Below are positions 1-7,505 of a DNA stretch of 64,000 nucleotides, one piece after another. Source of the stretch: Polynucleobacter sp. AP-Reno-20A-A9 (GTDB taxonomy: Bacteria; Pseudomonadota; Gammaproteobacteria; Burkholderiales; Burkholderiaceae); assembly GCF_018882085.1 (NCBI RefSeq), contig NZ_JACVPB010000005.1:1-64000 (forward strand), read 5' to 3'. The translations under genes and the position numbers were made by a program. How positions within the stretch are numbered: position 1 is the first letter of the stretch; each line of letters opens with the position of its first letter. The notes under the pieces were generated by a model, which saw only the letters and a list, made by a program, of their open reading frames with translations, searched no databases and had not been told where the DNA came from.

Positions 1-96
1 GAATATATCCACTACTACAACCATGATCGAATTAAGCAAAAACTAAAGGGACTGAGCCCGGTAAATTACCGAACTCAATCCCTCGTGCTAACCTAA
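1..96 (+). CDS. IS3-family transposase, C-terminal fragment (5' end outside window)
   Basis: Frame 1 reads from the first base to a TAA at 94-96 and gives 31 residues, with [20 protein letters not shown] near the start followed by a NYRTQS-type ending. This is the conserved C-terminal tail of the IS150-group OrfB transposase (rve integrase domain), which lies just after the last catalytic glutamate. The catalytic DDE residues themselves are upstream of the window. The family product catalyses copy-out/paste-in transposition. It is probably made by frameshifting between orfA and orfB, but that part is not visible. Whether the full gene is intact is unknown. Confidence 0.8.
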   Translation, partial: EYIHYYNHDRIKQKLKGLSPVNYRTQSLVLT

Positions 97-127
97 CTAA
101 ACTGTCCAACTTTTGGGGGTCAGTTCA
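1..127 (+). mobile_element. Right end of an IS3-family insertion sequence (truncated by window edge)
   Basis: The first 96 bases encode the C-terminus of an IS3-family transposase and the element appears to end about 30 bases later. The stretch at 103-127 (tgtccaacttttggggg, then tcagttca) matches the usual terminal inverted repeat of IS3/IS150-group elements, which reads TGAACTGACCCCCAAAAG on the other strand, and it ends in CA as expected. The left end, the orfA gene and the target duplication lie outside the window, so it cannot be said whether the element is intact. It stands next to the 3' end of a DUF4239 gene, which it does not interrupt. Confidence 0.8.
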
Positions 128-203
128 ATTGAGTGGCTTTTAACTTATCTCTCAAATCTAATTGATGCTACTGTTATAAAAGTGGAGCCTAGAGGTAGAT
201 TGC

Positions 204-995
204 TTAATTCGTCTTCAGGTTGTCTAGCATCTGCAATGATTCTTGGAGTTTACGGGGCTCTACTGGGTTCCAGCCACGGTAGGGCGATACGGCGATAAAT
301 AAAAATATCACTGCAGTGACAATACACAATGAAGCTATAGATAAAGATACTTTCATTGCTTTAATGCTTTCCAGATGGACTATACCTACTGATAACAGTA
401 GTAGGAATGAGAAAACTGGAATCGATGGCCATTTTTTAAGGCTATCGTTATCGTATGCCAGTGATTGTCTAACTTGCCGGTCATGGCGGATGGTTCCAAT
501 GGCTGACAGGAGCTGACTTTCTATACCGCTACTTTGATTGGGCTGATAGGCGATGTCACTGATGATTTTATTTAAAGCTAAAAATTCTGGCGTTGAAATT
601 CCACGCTTACTGGCATCTCTACTTTCCATGGCAGGCCATTCTTTTTCGATGACTGCGGCCAGATAGTTTTTCATTCCTGAGATTATTTTTACCTGATCTT
701 TCGCAGGAAGTACTGTCGCTGTGCTTACTATGGTTTCGACTGCATTTGATTCGGTTATGACATTTGAGATGGCTGATTGATGATGTTCAAATGAGTAGCT
801 CGCTAGGGTGGAGATTGCAAGGCCGAAAATAAAGGAGGTAATGGAAAGAAAGGAAGGCACTACTGCATCTGAATCATGGAGCCATCGCGAAATAGGCGAA
901 TCATTCAGTGTCCAGTAAATTGCATAAGCAACGCCAGCTGTTATCAGCGTTGTTGCGACAATTAAAATTAGTAATTCAGTAGTGAAGAGGCTCAT
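204..995 (-). CDS. DUF4239 (bestrophin-like) membrane protein
   Basis: A 263-residue protein with hydrophobic segments at about 8-28, 45-65, 195-215 and 220-245, and a soluble middle region of about 120 residues. The pattern of two N-terminal helices, a helical cytoplasmic-looking section and two C-terminal helices, with ITESNAVETI after the second helix, is that of the DUF4239 family, which is distantly similar to bestrophin channels. No biochemical role is established for the family, so none is given. The gene is alone between the IS remnant and the M3 peptidase gene, on the same strand as the latter but downstream of it by 50 bases. It ends intact with TAA at 204-206. Confidence 0.7.
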   Translation of the reverse strand: MSLFTTELLILIVATTLITAGVAYAIYWTLNDSPISRWLHDSDAVVPSFLSITSFIFGLAISTLASYSFEHHQSAISNVITESNAVETIVSTATVLPAKDQVKIISGMKNYLAAVIEKEWPAMESRDASKRGISTPEFLALNKIISDIAYQPNQSSGIESQLLSAIGTIRHDRQVRQSLAYDNDSLKKWPSIPVFSFLLLLSVGIVHLESIKAMKVSLSIASLCIVTAVIFLFIAVSPYRGWNPVEPRKLQESLQMLDNLKTN

Positions 996-1045
996 TGAAT
1001 GCTTATAAATTGGTTATTTAAAGATTGACACTATGAAACTCGTTG

Positions 1046-3172
1046 TTAAGCGAGTCCACCGTGTCTTAGCAGGGCATCGATACTAGGCTCTCTACCTCTA
1101 AAGGCTTTAAAGGATTCAGCAGCAGGGCGACTACCGCCAACCTCTAAAATCTCTTCTCGGTAACGAGTGCCAGTCTTTTCATCAAGGACGCTGCCAGTGA
1201 GCTTTGCCGCTTCTTCAAAGGCAGAGTAGACATCAGCTGATAACACTTCTGCCCACTTGTAGCTGTAATAGCCTGCTGCATAGCCGCCAGCAAAGATGTG
1301 GCTAAAGGTGTTGATCCAACGAGAGATGGCTGGTTGTGGAATGACGTTAAATTGATCGGCAATCGCTCTGGATAGGTCTAATACTGCGTGACCTTGAGCA
1401 TTCTTCGCATCAAAGCTCGCATGTAAGCGCCAGTCGGTGAGAGACATGACGATCTGACGCAGCGTCATATAACCATTCTGGAAATTCTTGGCGGCGAGGA
1501 TCTTCTCGAATAATTCTCGTGGAAGAGACTTACCAGTCTCGGCATGCGCTGTCATTTTTTCCAATACCTCCCATTCCCAGCAGAAGTTTTCCATAAACTG
1601 GCTTGGTAACTCTACCGCATCCCACTCAACCCCATTGATGCCTGAAACGCCTAAAGCGCTAACTTGAGTTAGTAGGTGGTGCAAACCATGGCCGCTCTCA
1701 TGGAAGAGGGTGATGACATCATCGTGAGTAATGGTAGGTTGACGTAAAACTCCCTCTACCTTGACTGGCGGTGCAAAGTTGCAAACTAAGTACGCAACGG
1801 GTACTTGAATTTCACCATTAGGCAAGACCCTTCGGCCGCGTGCGTCGTCCATCCAGGCGCCGCCTCGCTTGCCAGGGCGAGCATAGGGGTCTAGGTAAAA
1901 ATAAGCCACGATATTGCTCTTGGCGTTCTTAACCGAGAAGGATTGCACGTCAGTATGCCAAGTGGGTAAATCTGCCGATTCAATCTTCACGCCAAACAAA
2001 GTCTGAATGACTTGGAAGAGCCCATCTAATACTTTAGGCAGAGGGAAGTATTGCTTGAGCTCATTCTCTGAAAAGGAATAGCGTTCTTGCTTCAATCTTT
2101 CGGAGGCAAAAGCAACATCCCACGGCTCCAATCCATCAACAATAGATAGCTCTGTCTTGGCAAAATCAGATAGCTCTTGCCAATCCTTTAATGCAAATGG
2201 TTTTGCTTTCTGTGCAAAGTTGGTCAGGAATGAGTCAACCTCATCAACACTGCTAGCCATCTTCGGAGCCAAACTTAGGGCGGCATAGTTTTTGAAACCC
2301 AGCATACGCGCTTCTTCGTCGCGCTGTCGTAATTGGTCAAGCATATTCTGAGCGTTGTCCCAATCCAATTTACCCTTGGCGTATTGAGGCGCAAGCTCTG
2401 AAGCTCGCGTGACATAGGCCTCGTACATCAAGCGACGCAGCGCCCGATTTTCTGAATACTGCATAACGGGGTAATAAGAGGGGAAGTGTAGAGTAAAGGC
2501 CCAACCCTGGAGGTTCTTCTGCTGGGCAGTATCTGCAGCAGCTTCAATAGCGTCCTCAGGCAAACCTACCAAATCAACTTTATCAGTGATGAGATGAATA
2601 AAACCATCAGTAGCATCTAGAACATGATCTGAAAAGGCTTTACCTAAGCTTGCTTGCTCATCTTGAATTTGAGCAAAGCGCGGCTTGTCTGCATCACTCA
2701 ACTCAGCTCCACCCAGACGAAAGTCTCGTAAAGAGTTTTCAATCACTTTCTTCTGCGCAGTACTCAGTTTTGTAAAGTCAGGAGCTTTGCTGAGTTCTTT
2801 AAACTTTTTGTAGAGCTCTAAATTTTGCCCAAGACTCGAAAAGAAGGCAGTGACCTTAGGTAGCATCTCGCCATAGGCGGCGCGCAACTTCGGGGTATCA
2901 GCAACGCTATTAAGATGAGAGATCACCCCCCATGACCTACCAAAAAACTCAGTAGCATCTTCTAGGGGCTCAGCCAAGGCGTCCCAAGTCGATGGAGTGC
3001 TTGGATTGACTGCTATATCTACTGCATCTTGTGCATGCTTGAGCAAATACTCAATCGCAGGTGCAATATGCTCAGGCTTCACTTCTGAGTAAGCTGCAAT
3101 GCCACGACCAAAAGTCACTAAAGGGTTATTTTGTAATTCTGCTGGGAGAGGGCTGGAGAGGGATGTAGTCAT
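1046..3172 (-). CDS. prlC: Oligopeptidase A, M3 family zinc metallopeptidase
   Basis: A 708-residue protein, close to the usual 680-700 of oligopeptidase A. The zinc site LFHESGHGLHH (HExxH) lies near residue 490 and a downstream glutamate ligand is expected in the NGVEWDAVELPSQFMENF segment. There is no signal peptide, which fits a cytosolic enzyme that degrades short peptides and cleaved signal peptides. The start MTTSLSSPLPAELQNNPLV is sensible because the family begins with a similar NPLL/NPLV motif. It lies 52 bases downstream of folD on the same strand and may be cotranscribed with it. Dcp (peptidyl-dipeptidase) is the closest alternative, but the N-terminus and length favour PrlC. Confidence 0.92.
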   Translation of the reverse strand: MTTSLSSPLPAELQNNPLVTFGRGIAAYSEVKPEHIAPAIEYLLKHAQDAVDIAVNPSTPSTWDALAEPLEDATEFFGRSWGVISHLNSVADTPKLRAAYGEMLPKVTAFFSSLGQNLELYKKFKELSKAPDFTKLSTAQKKVIENSLRDFRLGGAELSDADKPRFAQIQDEQASLGKAFSDHVLDATDGFIHLITDKVDLVGLPEDAIEAAADTAQQKNLQGWAFTLHFPSYYPVMQYSENRALRRLMYEAYVTRASELAPQYAKGKLDWDNAQNMLDQLRQRDEEARMLGFKNYAALSLAPKMASSVDEVDSFLTNFAQKAKPFALKDWQELSDFAKTELSIVDGLEPWDVAFASERLKQERYSFSENELKQYFPLPKVLDGLFQVIQTLFGVKIESADLPTWHTDVQSFSVKNAKSNIVAYFYLDPYARPGKRGGAWMDDARGRRVLPNGEIQVPVAYLVCNFAPPVKVEGVLRQPTITHDDVITLFHESGHGLHHLLTQVSALGVSGINGVEWDAVELPSQFMENFCWEWEVLEKMTAHAETGKSLPRELFEKILAAKNFQNGYMTLRQIVMSLTDWRLHASFDAKNAQGHAVLDLSRAIADQFNVIPQPAISRWINTFSHIFAGGYAAGYYSYKWAEVLSADVYSAFEEAAKLTGSVLDEKTGTRYREEILEVGGSRPAAESFKAFRGREPSIDALLRHGGLA

Positions 3173-3224
3173 CCCTCTAGCTTAATGGACTGAGGGCAAT
3201 TTTGCCAAAAGTCCCAGTAATTCC

Positions 3225-4079
3225 TTAGTGCTTGGCGGCTTTTTCAGCTGCTTCTAAGGTATTCATTAAGAGCATGGTGATGGTCATCGGGCCTACACCA
3301 CCTGGAACCGGGGTAATCCAGCCGGCAACATACTTGGCAGTATCAAAATCCACGTCGCCGCAGAGCTTGCCATCAGGTAGGCGATTAATACCTACGTCGA
3401 TGACAACGGCGCCATTTTTCACCATATCACCAGTAATCATTTTAGGTTTGCCAGTGGCAACCACCAAAATATCGGCATCTTTTGTGTGATGAGCAAGGTC
3501 ACGCGTTTTGCTATTACAGATGGTGACGGTTGCACCGGCTTGTAATAAAAGCATAGCCATTGGCTTGCCCACAATATTAGAGGCGCCCACAATAACAGCG
3601 CGAGCACCGCGGATAGGGTACTCAATGCTTTCAAGAATCTTCATGCAGCCATAAGGCGTGCAAGGTTTGAATTCTGGTTGACCAACCATCAAGGCACCAG
3701 CATTTGCCACGTGAAAGCCATCGACATCCTTTTCTGGGGCAATCGCTTCTAACACTCTCTCAGAAGCGATATGTTCTGGCAATGGTAATTGCACCAAGAT
3801 GCCATGAATCACCGGATCTGCATTCAGTGTGGCAATACGAGCGAGTAATTCTTCTTCGCCAAGTTCTACAGAATAGCGCTCTAAAACAGAATGAAAGCCA
3901 ACATCTTCACAGGCTTTTACTTTATTGCGCACATATACCGCGCTGGCGGGGTTGTCACCAACCACAATAACCGCCAAACCTGGTCTAGTGCCTTTGGCAG
4001 TAACAATGGCGCCGCGTGCAGCAATTTCAGTGCGTAGTTTTTTGGAAAGGGCGTTTCCGTCTAATAATTGAGCTGGCAT
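3225..4079 (-). CDS. folD: Bifunctional methylenetetrahydrofolate dehydrogenase / methenyltetrahydrofolate cyclohydrolase
   Basis: A 284-residue protein of normal FolD length. It interconverts 5,10-methylene-, 5,10-methenyl- and 10-formyl-tetrahydrofolate with NADP+, supplying one-carbon units for purine and formyl-methionine synthesis. Visible signatures are [13 protein letters not shown] with the catalytic lysine near residue 54, [11 protein letters not shown], the nucleotide-binding [18 protein letters not shown], and the C-terminal [15 protein letters not shown]. It lies 15 bases downstream of the response-regulator gene, so it may share its transcript. The start [13 protein letters not shown] matches the family N-terminus. 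Confidence 0.96.
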   Translation of the reverse strand: MPAQLLDGNALSKKLRTEIAARGAIVTAKGTRPGLAVIVVGDNPASAVYVRNKVKACEDVGFHSVLERYSVELGEEELLARIATLNADPVIHGILVQLPLPEHIASERVLEAIAPEKDVDGFHVANAGALMVGQPEFKPCTPYGCMKILESIEYPIRGARAVIVGASNIVGKPMAMLLLQAGATVTICNSKTRDLAHHTKDADILVVATGKPKMITGDMVKNGAVVIDVGINRLPDGKLCGDVDFDTAKYVAGWITPVPGGVGPMTITMLLMNTLEAAEKAAKH

Positions 4080-4094
4080 AGAAAATCCCAGTGA

Positions 4095-4742
4095 TTAATT
4101 AGGTTGTGGGTCAGATAAGGCCAGGCGGAGCAGGTCTGCTACCGTATTGACGTTGAGCTTCTCCATGATGTTGGCGCGGTGTGCTTCAACAGTCTTAATT
4201 GAGATGCCGAGGTCATCAGCAATTTGTTTATTCAAGCGGCCTGCAACAATGCGCTCAAGAACTTGACGCTCACGACCAGTTAACTTGCTGAGTAAGCTCT
4301 GGGTAATTTTGCGTTGACTGGCTTGTGAATAATCGATGCGCGCTTTAGCAAGCATGCGATCCACTAAACCACACAGATCATTTTCTTTAAAAGGCTTTTC
4401 AATGAAATCCACTGCACCACGCTTCATGGTGGAGACAGCCATCGATACATCGCCGTGACCAGTAATAAAAGCAACTGGCATGGGCAGGTTTTCGCTAGTT
4501 AAGCGCTCCTGCAATTCAAGGCCTGACATGCCAGGCATGCGCACATCTAGAATGGCGCAAGAAATGGTGGATTTATCGGTGCTTTGCAATGACTGTAAGA
4601 AACGTTCTGCGCTTGCATGGCAACGTACAACATAGCCATTACTTTCTAATAGCCAAGTAAGCGAATCTCTTACTGCTTCGTCATCATCAACTACATAGAC
4701 AACTTCAGCTTGGTTTGGTTTTGCAGTAGCGCTTAAGTTCAT
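4095..4742 (-). CDS. FixJ/NarL-type response regulator (receiver + LuxR-type HTH)
   Basis: A 215-residue cytosolic regulator. The receiver has the acidic pocket VVYVVDDDEAVRD near 14-26, the phosphoacceptor Asp66 in CAILDVRMPGMSG, and the conserved lysine at 116 in FIEKPF. The output domain is a LuxR/FixJ helix-turn-helix around 148-205 (LTGRERQVLERI, then SIKTVEAHRANIMEKL). The frame is open upstream to an ATG at 4880, but those 46 extra residues overlap the 3' end of the kinase gene and look like nothing in the family, so the ATG at 4742 was chosen. It lies 35 bases after the kinase that presumably phosphorylates it. Its targets cannot be read from the sequence. The divergent pyruvate dehydrogenase operon is a candidate by position only. 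Confidence 0.9.
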   Translation of the reverse strand: MNLSATAKPNQAEVVYVVDDDEAVRDSLTWLLESNGYVVRCHASAERFLQSLQSTDKSTISCAILDVRMPGMSGLELQERLTSENLPMPVAFITGHGDVSMAVSTMKRGAVDFIEKPFKENDLCGLVDRMLAKARIDYSQASQRKITQSLLSKLTGRERQVLERIVAGRLNKQIADDLGISIKTVEAHRANIMEKLNVNTVADLLRLALSDPQPN

Positions 4743-4777
4743 ATCAGTTCTCGCGAGGTAAATCTTTAAATTCGAAG

Positions 4778-7300
4778 TTAAACAGCACCCTTGGTTCCAG
4801 GGGATTCCAACGGTAGAAGTATTGTAAAGGTGCAGCCAGCCAGCTTGGTTTGTTCTGAGTCTTGAACATTGGTAGCCCAAAGTCTGCCATGGTGAGATTC
4901 AATAATGGAGCGGCAAATATTGAGCCCCATACCCATTCCATCAGACTTTGTGCTGAAAAACGGCTCAAATATGCGTTCCAGAACGTTTTCCGAGATACCG
5001 CCCCCAGCATCGGTGACCTGGATTCTGAGCATGGCGGGGAAGATGCTGGTGTCTAAATCAGCGCTAATCCGAACCGGCGGCGCTGACCAACGGGAGGAAA
5101 GGGGGTAAGCCTCACGGACGCTATCCAGTGCATTTTTCAATAGATTGACAACAACCTGCAGGATCAGCACTGGATCCAGGTCTACTACAGGCAGATTTTC
5201 GGCAATTTCCGACGCAATGACTAAGCGATGGCGGTGGGCTTCAATTTCAACCAAACCAACAGCATCATTAATAATTTCGACAATGTTCGCAGCTTTACGT
5301 TGAGGCTCACTGCGTTTTACAAAACCCCGAATGCGCTGAATGATAGTGCCGGCACGATGGGCTTGGTCAGAGGCTTTTTCTAGAGCCGGCAAAATTTCTT
5401 TGGTCAGGGCAGGGTCTAGATGCCCATCTAAACGCTTAGCAACACCCATGCAGTAGTTGGATATGGCTGAAAGAGGTTGATTTAGTTCGTGAGCTAAAGA
5501 GGATGCCATTTCACCCATTGTGGTGAGACGACTGGTGAACTGCATACGTTCTTGTTGCTGTAGAGCTAAATCATCCGCTTCTTTACGAGCGGTAATGTCG
5601 GTGGCAATCAATAGCTGCGCAAGATGCCCATCTACCCAAGGGATGTAACGACGTCTAACTTCAAACCATTGATTATTGACATCGCCTAGCTGAACTTCTT
5701 CTGACTCGGACTCTTGATACAAAAATGGCGTTGGAATTCCTGGGGGGGAATCCTCAAGATCCTCTGCGATAGCTCGCATTGTCATGTTGGTTGTATCGCT
5801 GCCCGCTAATTGGAAGTGACCTTTAGAGTTGTCTCCAAAGCGCTCCCTATAAAAACGATTAGCAAATAGCAGGGCGTTAGTCTCCAGCGAGACCACTGAC
5901 ACAGCGGCGTCTAGACTTTCTAGAACGGTGGTAAAGCGATCTTGAGAGGCAGCTAATTCTTCACGAATCTTCTTAGGTTCAGAAATATCAATTAAGGAGG
6001 TAACCCAACCAGTCTGCTTCCCTTTTTCATTTATAAGAGGAGCAATAAAGGTACGCGTCTGTATTAAGGTGCCATCTTTTTTTAAGACCACCCCTTCGAT
6101 GCCGACCCTCATCACATCGCTGATCTCGGATTTCATTGCCCGATTCATTTTCTCAATAAGCTCATCCCTTCGGCCATCAGGCCAAAATGGAAAGGGTGGA
6201 GTGAGACCTATTAACTCTTCGGATGTCCAGCCCGTCATTTCGCAAAAAGCTCTATTTACATAAGTAATGCGCTTTTGCATATCGTGCGCACGAATACCCA
6301 CGGGGGCAGAGTCTTCCATGGCATTGCGAAAGCTCGTTTCTTTGCGCAGACTTGCTTCAGCCTCTTGGCGAACTTGCATTTGCTTTAGTACGGACCACAG
6401 ACTCCAAACTACGAATGCGCTTAATCCCAGCACGACACCAATCAACATCCTAAACGTGAGATTGGTTGGTGGAGGATAGGTATCAATGCGTAAATTAATG
6501 TTTGGACTTAAGACCCCAATGTCTAAGCTCGTCTGATTGCTAAACGCCCTCTTAGGGGTATCTCTATCTGAAGAGATGCCTAACACTCTTTCATTGTCGG
6601 TGAGCAAGGTAAAGCGGTAGTGGGATTTCAGTTCGCTGGGTAGGATATCCAATATCCCTTGAGTGGTATAGAGGGCTGCCAAGAAGCCAACCACTTCTCC
6701 GCCAACAATATTGGGCACCACTTGCCATAAAACGATTTTTCTATCCGTCGCGATTGGTGCGTCACCCGGTAGATTTAAGGAAACAAACTGACTGAAGGCT
6801 GCTCGACTGGTTACTCGACTCAACTCAATAGTTGATGCAAGACTGGAATTAACCAATTGATCATTTTGAGTTTTGCTAATCCAATCTGATTTGTTGCTTT
6901 CAGCCGGTGCGGACCATTGCCGCTGATTTTCATTGTTAAGCCAAATGATTTTGACGATCTCATGATTATTTAAAACAAGATCCTCTGATTGCTCGCGCGC
7001 AATTTGCCTTAGCTTAGCTTGATCTTCACTTGCAGCCACTTCTCGATTAATGGTTGTTAGTGCATCGAGGTTGCTGGCAAAACGCGATTGAATGCGCTGT
7101 TTGGCAAAAGAAAGCTCTCTAAATAAAGCCGCTTCCTGTTGGTTTTTCTCTTGTAAATGCAGCGTTCCCAAAATAATGCCCATGACTGCTGTAAACAGAA
7201 CAATGGCCAAAAGAGGGGTGTAAACAATCCTGAATCCGCGTATTTTGCGGAGCCACCTGAAGGGGCTGAGGATTAGGCTGGAAAATGCTGTTTTTCTCAT
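4778..7300 (-). CDS. Membrane-bound PAS-domain sensor histidine kinase
   Basis: An 840-residue hybrid-free kinase. From the N-terminus: a membrane helix at about 26-47, a roughly 230-residue extracytoplasmic sensor region, a second helix at about 280-305, a PAS/PAC domain at about 320-450, a weaker PAS-like domain at about 455-565, a HisKA dimerisation domain with the phospho-histidine in SSLAHELNQPLSAISN near residue 600, and an HATPase_c domain with an N-box (VVNLLKNALDSVREA), DAGGGI, FEPFFSTK and GMGMGLNICRSI. It is related in layout to FixL- and DctB-type kinases. The signal is unknown: no haem or flavin site could be recognised. It is the first gene of a likely operon with the response regulator and folD, and is divergent from aceE. 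Confidence 0.9.
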   Translation of the reverse strand: MRKTAFSSLILSPFRWLRKIRGFRIVYTPLLAIVLFTAVMGIILGTLHLQEKNQQEAALFRELSFAKQRIQSRFASNLDALTTINREVAASEDQAKLRQIAREQSEDLVLNNHEIVKIIWLNNENQRQWSAPAESNKSDWISKTQNDQLVNSSLASTIELSRVTSRAAFSQFVSLNLPGDAPIATDRKIVLWQVVPNIVGGEVVGFLAALYTTQGILDILPSELKSHYRFTLLTDNERVLGISSDRDTPKRAFSNQTSLDIGVLSPNINLRIDTYPPPTNLTFRMLIGVVLGLSAFVVWSLWSVLKQMQVRQEAEASLRKETSFRNAMEDSAPVGIRAHDMQKRITYVNRAFCEMTGWTSEELIGLTPPFPFWPDGRRDELIEKMNRAMKSEISDVMRVGIEGVVLKKDGTLIQTRTFIAPLINEKGKQTGWVTSLIDISEPKKIREELAASQDRFTTVLESLDAAVSVVSLETNALLFANRFYRERFGDNSKGHFQLAGSDTTNMTMRAIAEDLEDSPPGIPTPFLYQESESEEVQLGDVNNQWFEVRRRYIPWVDGHLAQLLIATDITARKEADDLALQQQERMQFTSRLTTMGEMASSLAHELNQPLSAISNYCMGVAKRLDGHLDPALTKEILPALEKASDQAHRAGTIIQRIRGFVKRSEPQRKAANIVEIINDAVGLVEIEAHRHRLVIASEIAENLPVVDLDPVLILQVVVNLLKNALDSVREAYPLSSRWSAPPVRISADLDTSIFPAMLRIQVTDAGGGISENVLERIFEPFFSTKSDGMGMGLNICRSIIESHHGRLWATNVQDSEQTKLAGCTFTILLPLESPGTKGAV

Positions 7301-7425
7301 GAATACAGAGCATTTTGCCTTACTTGCCTGTTTATATAGCCAATTCTGCCCACTATTTGGCTTCTTATTTGCACCGCAATAAAATACCGCATTATGAGAA
7401 ATACTATCATTATGTGGAAAATTGC

Positions 7426-7454
7426 TTGTTTACACCCATATACCTTCCTAGAAT
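7426..7454 (+). promoter_or_regulatory. Probable sigma70 promoter of aceE-aceF-lpdA
   Basis: A TTGTTT -35 at 7426-7431 and a TAGAAT -10 at 7449-7454 are separated by exactly 17 bases. Transcription would begin near 7461, about 45 bases ahead of the aceE start, which is preceded by a GGAG ribosome site. The rest of the 205-base divergent gap holds a direct repeat CATTATG at 7390 and 7408 just upstream of the -35, which could be an activator site. Prediction only. Confidence 0.6.
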
Positions 7455-7505
7455 ATTGCCTATAGAGTTAATGACAAATTAAGCACTATTCAATGGAGAC
7501 AGAAA

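Noticed and set aside
1..995. Defence island or toxin-antitoxin system next to the IS end
   Set aside because: Only a DUF4239 membrane gene follows, then core genes. There is no nuclease, NTPase or antitoxin gene in view.
4743..4880. An N-terminal extension of 46 residues on the response regulator
   Set aside because: It overlaps the 3' end of the kinase gene, has no ribosome site and does not resemble receiver domains, so the ATG at 4742 was used.
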